Shown: positions 39,915 to 50,294 of the stretch, in pieces
How the letters are laid out: each line of letters starts with the position of its first letter
Numbering within the stretch: the first letter of the stretch is position 1
DNA from: Diplonema papillatum
Taxonomy: Eukaryota; Euglenozoa; Diplonemea; Diplonemida; Diplonemidae
DNA: 64,000 bases
Assembly (NCBI GenBank): GCA_030068145.1
Contig: JAPJBO010000407.1
Span: forward strand, 62,001-126,000
Direction: 5' to 3'
Notes under the pieces: model-generated
What the model saw: the letters and a program-made list of their open reading frames with translations, nothing else
Told to the model about the DNA's origin: nothing
Database searches by the model: none
Translations under genes and position numbers: made by a program

Positions 39915-40040
39915 GATGTGAAAACGGGTTTTTGTCTAGAGGTTTTTCGTGTTATTTTGCAAATGCTTTGAGCTATCTTTGTGTCTGTGCTTTCAGTTTC
40001 TTAACCCTGGTTAAGTGCGCAAATGGTGTCAGCCGAAGCT
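39915..40040 (+). repeat. GTGAAAACGGGTTTTTG repeat, copy 2
   Basis: Near-identical to 29840-29980, including the closing GTTAAGTGCGCAAATGGTG and TCAGCC. It ends just before the 3' end of the Cys/His-rich ORF on the opposite strand. Confidence 0.8.
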
Positions 40041-40064
40041 GGTAAAGCTTCAACACCGCCCACG

Positions 40065-41018
40065 TTATGTTTCACCTGCCATTGCGTCGTCAAGGTCGAG
40101 CATTTGTGGCGCTAGCGGGATTTGGCTTTCTTGCGATTCCAAAGACTGAGTCGGCGAGTACGAGGGCGGGCAGGAGTGCCTGTTTTCCACTTTCGAGGGC
40201 ATTGGTGTGCCCGTGGTTCCCGGTCGTTTCGGAGAGCTGCTTGCCCTCGGTACCTTCTTCTTCCTTCGATGCACCCCTGAGTCGGGTGTGGTCGCCTTCG
40301 TCTTCTTCCGTTTGCGGCCGGCGATCGGGCCTTCCTTCGGGGTGCCGAGCACCCTCTTCTTCAGCGCTGGTCGTTCGCTGGTTCCTGGCGTTGGTGGCGG
40401 CCTCTTGGTCGCCCGTCCGGTCGTCGCCGTCTCCTTTTTCGTTGCCGCGAGCGGCGCTCGCGCCGCTCGCTTTCCTACTGGCGTTTCCCGCTGTACACCC
40501 ACCTGGGTGGGTGAGGAGGGCCTCTTCTTCTTGTTGCGTCCGGGGGTTGACTGGACGTTCGGCTTGTTGGACTGGTGGTGGCCGCGGCTGCAACATGCCG
40601 CCGGTCGCCTCTGCGTCAGCGTAGGGAGCCTTTTGCACTCTTGGCAGGTTCCTCTGCCATGCGTGCGGCAGGCATGATGCCCGCTGCGGCAACACGCCGC
40701 CGCCGTCTTGCACTCGCCGCACTTCGTCGTGCTGTGCTCTGTGCACACCGCGATCGGCTGCCCATCGTCCGCGTGGTGATGGTGCCGGCAGCACATCTCT
40801 ACCGTGGGTGCGTCCCTTCGAACGAGTGCTCTGCACGCCTCACACTTCCCTTTGTGATGGGTCGCGCACGTGACGAGTGCCTTCTCTATACCGACACCCG
40901 GCATATGCACGGGGTCTGGGTGCAGTTGTGGTGGGGCAGGCCGGGCCCACCTTGCCGCTCTCCCGATGGTCCAGTCAGGGTACGTCGGGCACTGCGTCCC
41001 TACATCGCTTCCTTTCAC
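40065..41018 (-). CDS. Cys/His-rich protein with basic tail, unknown family
   Basis: 317 residues. The N-terminal half has three similar zinc-ligand blocks, CATHHKGKCEAC, CTEHSTTKCGEC and CRTHGRGTCQEC. They alternate with CCRHHHH, CCRSGHH and CCSRGHH, so the region is a regular array of Cys/His pairs likely to bind several zinc ions. The C-terminal half (about residues 150-290) is very rich in Lys, Arg, Pro, Thr and Ser with SV40-like basic clusters (GRKRKKTK, RRKKKVP), as in a nuclear nucleic-acid-binding protein. It ends in an acidic LDLDDAMAGET. I know no named domain with this spacing. It may belong to a mobile element, given the dispersed repeat next to its 3' end, or be a host protein. 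Confidence 0.55.
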   Translation of the reverse strand: MKGSDVGTQCPTYPDWTIGRAARWARPAPPQLHPDPVHMPGVGIEKALVTCATHHKGKCEACRALVRRDAPTVEMCCRHHHHADDGQPIAVCTEHSTTKCGECKTAAACCRSGHHACRTHGRGTCQECKRLPTLTQRRPAACCSRGHHQSNKPNVQSTPGRNKKKRPSSPTQVGVQRETPVGKRAARAPLAATKKETATTGRATKRPPPTPGTSERPALKKRVLGTPKEGPIAGRKRKKTKATTPDSGVHRRKKKVPRASSSPKRPGTTGTPMPSKVENRHSCPPSYSPTQSLESQESQIPLAPQMLDLDDAMAGET

Positions 41019-41200
41019 TTGTTCCTCAAGTATCGACCCCGTGTGTGCCTCGCGAAAGCGTGGCCTGGGCCGTACACCCGATATCCCCGGTTTAGCATTG
41101 AGTTATTTTAAGTACATGAACCACATGGATTAGCATGCACTGTGTTTAGCAGCGGCTGCCAAACATCCCGTGACACCGCGCAAGTTGGTAGAACGCTCTT

Positions 41201-41752
41201 TTGTCTTCTTTTCGATTGCTTTCGATGGGGCATGCAGCAAGAATGGAAAAGAGACAGGGGGGAGAAGGCGATGAAGGTGCTGAGGGGCAGGCAGATCATT
41301 GCCCCTGCAAAGAAGATTCGGATGCGGGCGATCCAAAGCGGATAGACGAAGGTACTGCGTGGGAAGACGTCGACGAAGACGTCATGATGGACTTCGCGAG
41401 CACGGCGACGAAAGTCGTGCATATTTGCGCCGTTGTAGGCCGCTCCCGTTTGCCTCGGCGTGCATGCTTTGGCAACCAAGAAGAAGCATGGCCCTACATA
41501 CCGGAGCATTATGTGCCCCCATTGAAGCAGACCGTCGTCGAGGAAGCCGCAGCTATTGCCGCGTACCCGGCAAAAACCTTCGCATGCTCGACATGCCTGA
41601 CTTCTTCCCCATCGTCGACCCGGAAACAGCTAAAACGGCCCGGAAACTCCGCACCGCGAAAGCGAGCGGGAATAGAACTTGACTCGGAAATGACCCGTTT
41701 GACTTCATCCTCATCATCGTTGACTCTCCCGACGGACGACGTCATAAAGTAA
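41201..41752 (+). CDS. Hypothetical acidic/Ser-rich protein
   Basis: A 183-residue plus-strand frame. MEKRQGGEGDEGAEGQAD at about residue 15 is a more natural start than the first Met. It is acidic in the first third, contains VVHICAVVGRSRLPRRAC and FACSTCLTSSPSS, and ends in a Ser/Thr-rich tail, ..DDVIK. Composition and length are reasonable for a small gene or exon set, but no domain is recognised. Confidence 0.35.
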   Translation: MSSFRLLSMGHAARMEKRQGGEGDEGAEGQADHCPCKEDSDAGDPKRIDEGTAWEDVDEDVMMDFASTATKVVHICAVVGRSRLPRRACFGNQEEAWPYIPEHYVPPLKQTVVEEAAAIAAYPAKTFACSTCLTSSPSSTRKQLKRPGNSAPRKRAGIELDSEMTRLTSSSSSLTLPTDDVIK

Positions 41753-42064
41753 CACTAGCCCGTGAGCAGTGCTTGCCTGCCTTGATGACACGTGCACTTT
41801 AAAGAACTCAATGCTCGACGTGCAATCGCGGGTCGATGGGACGTCGTAGAGCGCTTCGTACTTGACCACCTGCTTCCATTCCTCGCAACCAGCCCCAAGC
41901 TGGAGCTTCAGAGGGGGGACCCCCGGCCAAGGTTTTGGCGAAAGCAGTGGGCACTTGGCCCGCCCAAGTAATAATCTGCTGTCCCTTAAGTGCTCCCGAT
42001 AAGGTTTTGTTCGAAAAAAAATTGCCTGCCCTAACCCCCAAATGAGAAAAAAAGCGCAACGCCA

Positions 42065-43070
42065 TGGCAGCTGATCGAGACCAGCGCGGTGTTCAAGCAA
42101 CTCGTGTCAGCGGCACTGAGCGACCAGCTCATGACCGTACTGACCCCGCTGCTGACAGTGTGGTCCGCCATCAACGGATACTTCTACGACAAACACCGGT
42201 TCATATCAGTCTTCTGGAGCAGCGAAGAAGGGATGTTGTTCAGCGTCCCGTGGGCAGTACTCGAGAAAGGCCTGTGCGCATTCTCGGCCGTGTTCGGACT
42301 GATACCGCACGGTTGGCCCCAGTCCCGCGAGTTGGCGGACAGCTTGCGACATCCGTGGTTGCGCTGGTGCGGATGCTGCAGGAGGTAAGAACAGACCTTC
42401 TGCAGGTCGCAGTCGCCGTTTGTGCCATTTGTGGATCGCGTCTGGACCTTGGCGCACAAGCTGCTCGGGTCGCTCCAAGGAATCCACGATAGCTTTTGCC
42501 GGCAGGAAAGAAATCAATACCAAGTTGGCTTCGGCGGCTCGGTGCGTCAGGACCTCGGACGGAGGCTGTATCCTGGGCAGAGATACCCTGGTGTCGGCAG
42601 GAGAGTACACGAAGGCAGAACACGGAAAGGTACAAGCAGAGAGCAGGGAAGACGGGGAGAGACTAGGAAAATTCGATTTCAAAAAGTGGTACCCATCGGA
42701 CGAGGAAAGGGCGACGGGCCCAGAAGTGGTTCACCTTAGCGGAACAGGAGAGCCAGCGGGACGAGGAGGGAGGAGCTCGAAGAGGAACAGCACCCAGGGC
42801 AAGGAAGTGTCACGAGGCGCTCCGGAGGCAGAGGATGATACGAAGGCGGAGCAGCACACACGAGGACGACCGGCTCCGAAGAGGCCCGCGCCGCAAGCGG
42901 CGCGGGCAGCACCAAGTACCAAGCAACGTAAGAAGGAAGACGAGGAGATTCAGATGGCTCAGCAGGACGCCCGAGCCGAAGCTGACGGACCACAGAGGCG
43001 AAAGGCAGAACAGGAAAGGCGGGCGCGGTCGGAACGACAACAGAGCAGTCCACGCGCAGACGAGCAGTGA
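42065..43070 (+). CDS. Hypothetical protein, hydrophobic N-terminal part and charged tail (two exons?)
   Basis: An open plus-strand stretch (about 42065-42388) reads QLIETSAVFKQLVSAALSDQ and continues in a hydrophobic, helix-like way (PLLTVWSAINGYFYDKHRF; LEKGLCAFSAVFGLIPHGW). It meets a strong donor-like GAG|GTAAGA near 42386, followed 21 bp later by TTCTGCAG|GTCGCAG. Removing those 21 bases keeps the frame and continues into VPFVDRVWTLAHKLLGSLQG. A second frame (42420-43070) carries a Lys/Arg/Glu/Gln-rich tail. The first part may be membrane-associated. The exon structure is uncertain and no family was recognised. Confidence 0.35.
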
Positions 43071-43254
43071 AGCGGCCCGCGTCGCAGGTGGCACAAGCCG
43101 TAGAAGCCCGTGCGGCAGGGAGTGGAGACGAGGTGATGCAAGACGAAGGGAAGCCCGAAGCGACCAGCCCGGACGGACCAACAAGACGCAAGACCAGGCG
43201 ACCAAGAGAAGGAGGGGGACGCGACCCAGAGACCCGGGCTAAGTAGCCTGGAAC

Positions 43255-43795
43255 TAGTCCCTGAATGAAGTGGGTGGATGCAGGTTGGCAATTTAGAAAG
43301 GTAATCACTGCACTTCCTCCCAAACGTCTACGGCAGACGTAAGATGTAAAGCGTTCGGGGACTTCACAAGGTTTCACAACGGAACGACACATCACCCGAA
43401 ACGAGCGGCACCCTCTCACTTTTCTCAATCACCTCCATACCCAAGCCTCTACGGTCAACCGGTGACTAAAATACCGACCTTCTAATCCACAAATAGCGCT
43501 ACAAAACTATGCATTTCTTTTCAGAACACCAGAAGCCTCGCCGGGTTAAGTTTGCTCAACTGCGGGAGTCGACTCCCTGAATAAAGTGGGTGGATGCAGG
43601 TTGGCAATTTAGAAAGGTAATCACTGCACTTCCTCCCAAACGTCTACGGCAGACGAAAGATGTAAAGCGTTCGGGGACTTCACAAGGTTTCACAACGGAA
43701 CGACACATCATCCGAAACGAGCGGCACCCTCCCAAGCCTCTACGGTCAACCGGTGACTTTAAAATACCGACCTTCTAATCCACAAATAACGCTAG
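43255..43795 (+). repeat. ~320-bp direct duplication
   Basis: CCCTGAATGAAGTGGGTGG / CCCTGAATAAAGTGGGTGG mark the starts of two units at about 43258 and 43576. They share ATGCAGGTTGGCAATTTAG, CTCCCAAACGTCTACGGCAG and CTCTACGGTCAACCGGTGAC. The second lacks about 20 bp. No coding content is evident. Confidence 0.85.
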
Positions 43796-44328
43796 TAAGG
43801 TAAAGGGGAAAGCGTACCATCCTGCACAACCCCGACGTTGTCCTGGATTTCGGCCAGACGCTGGAGCTCCGACTTGATGTCGTCGATGTTCGGTACAACA
43901 GCACCCGTCAGGTTGTCGAACCCTTCTGTCACGTGCATGTCGAGTTGCGGGATGCCTTGGGCGATGAAAGGCTCCAGGGATACCAAGCGCTCGACTTGTT
44001 CCTCGATGTCGATGAGCCGCATACTCATGTGCTGCGCCAGCCGCTCTCCCATCTTCAGCAGCTGCTGCTTCCCGGAGAACTGCTTGCGCGCCTGCGCAAG
44101 CACTTCGGCGCACTGCTTCTCGGATAGGAACGGGGCGAGCGCCAGCATTTCCTCCTCAGTCACGTACTGCGCCCCGCTGTCTGCCTGCGCGGCGCGTAAG
44201 AGTCGGATCAGCTGCACCGACTCGTCTGTCGATAGCTTTCTCCTGTTCGTTGGGGTGCGGGACTTTGCGAAGGTGTGCGCTGGAGCTCGGAATAGCCCAG
44301 CAAAAACACGCTGGCCTCCGCAATACAC
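43792..44328 (-). CDS. Hypothetical helical protein or exon
   Basis: A 178-residue minus frame of good coding quality. From RRKLSTDESVQLIRLLRAAQ it runs through EEEMLALAPFLSEKQCAEVL, KQQLLKMGERLAQHMSM and IEEQVERLVSLEPFIAQGI to DDIKSELQRLAEIQDNVG. This is a mostly alpha-helical, probably coiled-coil protein. An arginine-containing start (PAHTFAKSRTPTNRRKL) precedes the helices. A donor-like sequence (GGATG|GTACGC) near the 3' end suggests the frame continues in another exon. No family recognised. Confidence 0.5.
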   Translation of the reverse strand: MYCGGQRVFAGLFRAPAHTFAKSRTPTNRRKLSTDESVQLIRLLRAAQADSGAQYVTEEEMLALAPFLSEKQCAEVLAQARKQFSGKQQLLKMGERLAQHMSMRLIDIEEQVERLVSLEPFIAQGIPQLDMHVTEGFDNLTGAVVPNIDDIKSELQRLAEIQDNVGVVQDGTLSPLPY

Positions 44329-44536
44329 CGCAGCAGGCGTAGTTGGTGTACTGCGTAAGCGCTTTCATCACGATGAAGAGATTACTTGCAAGGCACCATT
44401 ACCACCGTTCGTAGAGCACAGGTCTTGATGCGAGGGGTTGATCCCAGCTTGACAATTTACATTTTGCTTTTGGGCTGCAACACGAAGATTGGGTGTGCAC
44501 TCAGCACCACGGGCCCCTAGATCTCGCCACTTGACA

Positions 44537-44782
44537 AGATCGTATATCATGCAGGCCTTGTGTCTTTTTTGGTAAGGGGGATTTAGACCCAAAAAAAAAT
44601 GGCCACCCATTTTTTCTGGAAAAAAATGGGGTTTTGAAAAAAATAAATTTGGAACAAAAACTGCGGTGCTTTTTGATGAAATTGAGCAAAACCTTTTTTT
44701 TTTCCAAAAAAAAATCTTGGGCTCTGTCGGCCCCGCGGCAGCGTTTACCAAAAAGACACAAGGTTTTGACCCTGCATGATAC
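44537..44782. mobile_element. MITE-like unit, TATCATGCAGG inverted ends
   Basis: About 245 bp. The left end is TATCATGCAGG, then CCTTGTGTCTTTTTTGGTAA; the right end on the minus strand is TATCATGCAGGGTCAAAACC, then TTGTGTCTTTTTGGTAAACG. The interior is A/T homopolymer-rich with no coding capacity. A solo end of the same family lies at 16172. Confidence 0.7.
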
Positions 44783-44850
44783 GTTTTACGGCAGAAGAAT
44801 AAGTACGGCGCTTTCTTTGGTTGTGGACCCAACAGCAGCGTGTCGGAAAC

Positions 44851-46234
44851 TCAAAGCCGACTGGCGAAAGTGACAAGCGGGCTATACTTCGATTCAGCCT
44901 CAGGCGTTACCCTCAACTTAAACACACACCTGTTGCGCCTGCGCTCGGCCTGCGACTCCGTGGACGACCCGTCCTCGGCGGAGGACGAGCTCTCCCCGTC
45001 GCTCCAGTAGATGCCTTCGTTGTCCACCGCCGCCCGCTGCTCGCCGCCGCCCGTCTGCCTCTCGTCGGCGTCGGCTTCCGCCTGCGAGCCTTCGTTGCCC
45101 GGCTCGGCGGGCCCGTCCTTCTTCGGGCCGGGACCCCCCCCGCAGACTCCCTCGTCCAGCAGATACGGCTTCTGGGCTGCCGTCGGCGGCTGGGCGGGCC
45201 GCTTCTTCGACGCGCGCGTCAGCCACTTCCACTTCGCCGCGAAGAACCGCCTCGCGTCGCGCAGGCTCGCCTTCAGGTCGTCGACGATGCCTTCCATCGA
45301 CCAGTCGGGCTCCGCCAGAGACTCCTGCACCATGGCAAACGACCCTGTGATGATGGCGAGCACCAGGTTCAACAGAATCAGCCAGATGATGATCAGGAAC
45401 GACAGAACATACACCGGGGCGAGGACTGGGTGCGCGTGCGCCATGTCGGTGTAGTTCCCGCTGTAGGCCCCGTCTCCGTAGATGAACCCGAGTAGCGTCC
45501 CGAACGACCGCGAGAAGTCCCTGAACGCGGAGCAGGACGGCCCGAACAGCAGATGCCCCATGAACGCGTACGACATCGTGATGATGCTTGCGATGACCGT
45601 CATCGCAAGCAGCTCGCCGGCCGCCTGCTTGATCGTCTCCATCACGACGTTCAGCCGCTGGTTGTACTGCAGGTACTGGAACAACCGCAGCCACGTGAGG
45701 GAAACGTTCCAGGACTGGTACATGATGTTGAGGCTGTACATCGAGGCGAAGCTAGCCAAGGTCTCGTACATGAAAAGCTCCGACGCCTGCCCGCCGCCCC
45801 CTGCCTTGTCGACGTACGTCGCCGGCCGCTCGGTGATGGCGAGCAGAGCGAACCGGTAGTAGTAGCTGACGATGAAGAACGCCATGTTCACGGCGTTGAT
45901 GCACTCCCAAGCGCTGAAGGCCCGGCGCCAGTCGCCTTCCAGCTGCGCGTTGGACTGGAGGGAGGTGATCAGGTTGACCAGCTCGACGCCGGCGAGGCTG
46001 ATGATGAAGCAGTCGAGCACCAGCACCAGCACGTCCCGGCCGGTGTCCAGCGCGCTCGCTACGATGGTGAAGGGCAGGAAGTAAGACTGCGGGAGCACCT
46101 CCCCGCCGCCCGTCACCTCCGCGAAGAGCTGGCAGCGGACGAAATACCGCTCCATCCGGTTCAGCGTGAAGTAGTCGACCCCCACGAGCCGCGTGTACGC
46201 GTCGTACCACCCAGCTTCCTCCAACTCCTTCAGC
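44851..46234 (-). CDS. Polycystin-2-like (TRPP) cation channel, exon 2: channel core
   Basis: Begins after the acceptor CACTCAG|GCTGAAGG and continues the frame of exon 1 (phase 2), giving KNR-LKELEEAGWYDAYTR. It contains the end of the extracellular polycystin domain, S2 (DVLVLVLDCFIISLAGVEL), S3 (NAVNMAFFIVSYYYRFALL), S4-S5 (LTWLRLFQYLQYNQRLNVV to ASIITMSYAFMGHLLFG), a pore helix and filter-like FGTLLGFIYGDGAYSG, and S6 (YVLSFLIIIWLILLNLVLAI). A charged cytosolic tail follows, with Glu/Ala-rich stretches. This is the order of polycystin-2 channels, non-selective Ca-permeable channels often found in cilia. A possible donor (TTGAGG|GTAACG, near 44912) means the last ~20 residues before the stop could be intronic. 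With exon 1 the product is about 846 residues. Confidence 0.85.
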
Positions 46235-46469
46235 CTGAGTGCGTGAGGTTGTTGGGAGACTACGAAACACGAAGGAGTCTGGATAGAAACACCCTCCCGT
46301 TCCTTTTCGGTCTCTCTTCGTGTTTCATCAAAACCGGTGCTCTCTGTAGCGTAGAGGCAATTGCCCACTACCATTGCTACTCCACCCGGCCCGGGGATGC
46401 ATACACACGGAGAGACCACCGGACGACGTCCAATGTGGTCGGCAATGTCTCGGAAAAAAAAAGAGAGAA

Positions 46470-46555
46470 AGAGAGAGACGAGATAGAGTGCAGGGACCAT
46501 CTCTCCGAGGAGTATCCGGTCGCCCCACTACTATCCCGTACGGACGCAAGTCGTA
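46470..46555 (+). repeat. Dispersed repeat 'GTGCAGGGACCATCTCTCCG', copy 2
   Basis: GA-rich lead, then AGTGCAGGGACCATCTCTCC, GAGGAGTATCCGGTCGCC, CCACTACTATCCCGTAC and GCAAGTCGT. Nearly identical to 53715-53812. Confidence 0.7.
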
Positions 46556-46739
46556 AAAAGATTCGCGCGGGCGCTCGCCACCCTCGAGAAAGCGGGGTGA
46601 GCCGAGACGCAGCGCCAGGGGACGGAGCCCGCGGCGTTCGACACAGGCACGACGCGGCCGTGCGGCGGGTGCACGGGGTGCTGACCGAGGCCGGCGACGC
46701 GTCGGCGTCGACGGCGGAGGGCACCCTGGAGATCATGGT

Positions 46740-48800
46740 GCGCCGAGGTGTCTGGTGGCGTGGCAGGTGCACTGGTTGCTGGCGCACTTGCCTGTCCCAG
46801 ACGCCTTGCGGCAGACAACAAAAGCGAAGCCCGTGAGCTGGCCTCATGTGTGGTCGCTGAGCACACAGGGGAGCAATTCGTCCGACGATGCGGTGACATC
46901 GTTATGTCGACGTACCACGCAGGCTCGATGGAGAATGCTGAGTTAGTTTGACCTGGCTGGAAAGAAATGAGAGACTAGAAGCCCCCCCCGTTGCGTGTCG
47001 GCCTTCTTCTTCTCGGCGTTGGCTAGGACGTCCCAAAGGTGGCGGCTGCCGCCACCGCGTGCGCGCCCCGAACCCCAAGATCGTGGCTGAATGTGTTCCG
47101 CACCTTCGACACACCCTTGCTGACGCCTTCACGGTAACCGACATAGTAACGACGATGCTATCGACGTTGTGCACAACGAGACAACTCTGTCAGTACACAG
47201 CGACCCACCACTGTCCACCGAGCCTGTGCGAAATGCCACGCCATCTCTCGCTCGAAAGAGTAGCAACCAACAACCGGAGGAAACACCACTTGACTACCGG
47301 GACGAGTCCACAGCACCGAGTGACGACTGTCTTCCGTCCGCTGAAGACGATGCGCCAGAGAGCGACGTTATCCGAGAAGGTCCAGCTACGCCCGATTCGT
47401 TGAAACGAGCGGTAGAAGGGTTTGTGGGTGTGTCTGGTGGCGTGGCAGGTGCAAGGGTTGCTGGCGCACTTGCCTGTCCCAGACGCCTTGCGGCAGAAGG
47501 GTTCGTGGGTGGATGCCGAGGTGTCTGGTGGCGTGGCAGGTGCAAGGGTTGTTGGCACACTTGCCTGTGTATCTGCTGACGGGTGGACTCTTCAACACCC
47601 AGAGGCAGCCCTGCGCTACCTGCAGCAGATAGATGTCGTCCCGAGATATGCGATACTGCGCAAAAACGCGGGGGTGGCTCGATCTCCATCCCTGGAGAGT
47701 CGGGAGCGTGAAGAAGAGTCCTCCCCATACTTGTCCATTCTCAAACCGCCTCCTCGACGGAACCTGACAACACAGGGGATGACGTACTGACTCCTCTCCC
47801 CAGCCAGGGAGGGCGACTCTGTCCGGAAGACTGCCTGTGTATCTGCTGACGGGTGGACTCTTCAACACCCAGAGGCAGCCCGGCACTACCTGCAGCAGAT
47901 AGATGTCGTCCCGAGATATGCGATACTGCGCAAAAACGCGGGGGTGGCTCGATCACCATCCCTGGAGAGTCGGGAGCGTGAAGAAGAGTCCTCCCCATAC
48001 TTGTCGAAAGAAGACCGATGCCGGTGGCGTGGCAGGTGCAAGGGTTGTTGGCACACTTGCCTGTGTATCTGCTGACGGGTGGACTCTTCAACACCCAGAG
48101 GCAGCCCGGCACTACCTGCAGCAGATTGATGTCACCCCGAGATACAATACTGCGCAAAAACGCGGGGGTGGCTCGATCTCCATCCCTGGAGAGTCGGGTG
48201 CGTGAAGAAGAGTCCTCCCCATATTTGTCCTTTCTCACACCGGTCTCGTTCCCTGCGATGTCCTCCTCGACGGAACCTGACAACACAGGGGATGACGTAC
48301 TGACTCCTCTCCCCAGCCGGTGGCGGCCTTGGGAGAGCGACTCTGAGTCCGGATGACGCGTCGATGGTCGAAGGCACCGCGCGACGCCGCTGTCGAAGCC
48401 GACGCCCACGCGCCCGCACGGGCTCTAGCCACTGCAATTGCGAATATGACGAAGAAAGATGGGGAAATGTGTAGTTTTGTCGAAAGAAGACCGATGCCGG
48501 TGGCGTGGCAGGTGCAAGGGTTGTTGGCACACTTGCCTGTGTATCTGCTGACGGGTGGACTCTTCAACACCCAGAGGCAGCCCGGCACTACCTGCAGCAG
48601 ATTGATGTCATCCCGAGATATGCGATACTGCGCAAAAACGCGGGGGTGGCTCGATCTCCATCCCTGGAGAGTCGGGTGCGTGAAGAAGAGTCCTCCCCAT
48701 ATTTGTCCTTTCTCACACCGGTCTCGTTCCCTGCGATGTCCTCCTCGACGGAACCTGACAACACAGGGGATGACGTACTGACTCCTGGGATATGCACTGA
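46740..48800 (+). repeat. GTGGCGTGGCAGGTGCA repeat array
   Basis: A core of GGTGGCGTGGCAGGTGCAAG, then GGTTG(C/T)TGGC(G/A)CACTTGCCTG, occurs at about 46745, 47435, 47525, 48020 and 48500. Longer ~250-310-bp units (with ACTCTTCAACACCCAGAGGC, CACTACCTGCAGCAGAT and GTGGCTCGATCTCCATCCC) start near 47560, 47830, 48020 and 48500. The array gives long open frames on both strands that I treat as shadows. The 46960-47400 part has no repeat and no recognised gene. Confidence 0.8.
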
Positions 48801-49129
48801 CGGATTGGAACATGTAAAAGAAGGCGTTCGGGGATTACAAGCAGTACCAGCAGTGCATTATGGACTCTAAAAATATAGTTACAGGATACTCTACTTGTGT
48901 AAACCATTAGCAGCACCAAAAACGGTCTCACGACTACCTAGAAGACAGACAACCCCCTACTACGGCACCATACTGAGGAGGGCCTACCGTAAGTAAGGCA
49001 AATGGCCGAACCCGCCCACCGATTATCTTCGAACATTTTTTTGTTCTCGCCAAATTGTTAGCCCTTTGTTACGATCATTTTTGTTGTTCTTGCCAAATTA
49101 ATAGGCAATTGTTCACAACACAAAAAGGA

Positions 49130-50090
49130 ACGACGCCTGCTTTTCACGTCCGCGGCCGGCGACGCGAGGTTGAGGATTTCGACGTAGATGCGGCCGTGGT
49201 CGGAGGAGTACGGGAAGAGGTTGCCCCGGACGGTCTCGCTGAGGCCGACGACGGCCACGCCGCCCATGCACTACCAGTACCAGCAGTGCTACATGGACTT
49301 TAAAATATACTGTGCCATTGTGCCATTAGCAGCACCAAAAACGGTCATACGGTACCAAGAAGACAATTACTACGGCACCATACTGAGGAGGGCCTACCGT
49401 AAGTAAGGTACATGACCGAACCCACCAATGACCAACAGCAAAGATACCCACCGAATATCTTCGAACATTTTTTTTGTTCTTGCCAAATTGTTAGACATTA
49501 GTTGTTGTTCGTAGACGCAAAAAAAAAACGACACCTGTTTTTCACATCCGCGGCCGGCGACATGAGGTTGAGGATTTCGACGTAGATGCGGCCGTGGCCG
49601 GAGGAGTACGGAAAGAGGTTGCCCCGGACGGTCTCGCTGAGGCCGATGACGGCCACGCCGCCCTCCGCGGTGAGCATGCACTACCAGTACCAGCAGTGCT
49701 ACATGGACTTTAAAAATATACTCTGTGCCATTAGCAGCACCAAAAACGGTCATACGGTACCAAGAAGACAGACAATTACTACGGCACCATACTGAGGAGG
49801 GCCTACCGTAAGTAAGGTACATGACCGAACCCACCAATGACCAACAGCAAAGATACCCACCGATTATCTTCGAACATTTTTTTTGTTCTTGCCAAATTGT
49901 TAGACATTAGTTGTTGTTCGTAGACGCAAAAAGAACGACACCTGTTTTTCACATCCGCGGCCGGCGACATGAGGTTGAGGATTTCGACGTAGATGCGGCC
50001 GTGGCCGGAGGAGTACGGGAAGAGGTTGCCCCGGACGGTCTCGCTGAGGCCGACGACGGCCACGCCGCCCTCCGCGGTGAGCATGCACTA
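49130..50090 (-). pseudogene. Three tandem copies of the 3' end of polycystin exon 1
   Basis: Copies at about 50085-49945, 49680-49545 and 49271-49140 repeat the last ~45 codons of exon 1 (GGVAVVGLSETVRGNLFPYS, then YVEILNL). Each is preceded by the same non-exonic CTTTAAAGTCCATGTAGCAC-type block and followed by the beginning of the intron. The period is about 400 bp. The two nearer copies keep the CAG|GTGTCG donor; the farthest reads CAG|GCGTCG. All start at the same internal point, AEGGVAV, so none could give the full domain. Confidence 0.8.
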
Positions 50091-50294
50091 CCAGTACCAA
50101 CAGTGCTACATGGACTTTAAGAATATACTCTGTGCCACTAGCAGCACCAAAAACGGTCATACGGTACCAAGAAGACAGACAATTACTACGGCACCATACT
50201 GAGGAGGGCCTACCGTAAGTAAGGCCAACAGCAAAGATACCCACCGATTATCTTAGACATTAGTTGTTGTTCGTAGACGCAAAAAGAACGACAC

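Larger units (their letters stand above)
46235..50294 (-). other. Intron of the polycystin-2-like gene
   Basis: Runs from donor AACAG|GTGTCG (50294) to acceptor CTCAG (46235); both sides agree in phase 2. It holds the GTGCAGGGACCATCTCTCCG repeat (46470-46555), an Ala/Arg-rich open stretch of unknown meaning at about 46560-46740, GGTGGCGTGGCAGGTGCA repeats (46740-48800) and three copies of the exon 1 end (49130-50090). At about 4 kb it is large relative to the coding exons. Confidence 0.75.

Noticed and set aside
44918..45694. Long open frames overlapping the polycystin exon on both strands
   Set aside because: They are out-of-frame shadows of a GC-rich coding exon with Arg/Gly/Ala-rich translations. 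The minus frame of 44851-46234 has the transmembrane pattern.
47386..48813. Overlapping 140-220-codon frames in the polycystin intron
   Set aside because: They follow the GTGGCGTGGCAGGTGCA repeat units and recur with each unit; both strands are equally open and there are no motifs.
49394..50244. Separate small polycystin-like genes
   Set aside because: They are truncated copies of the exon 1 end, lacking S1 and all channel segments, with a shared breakpoint.
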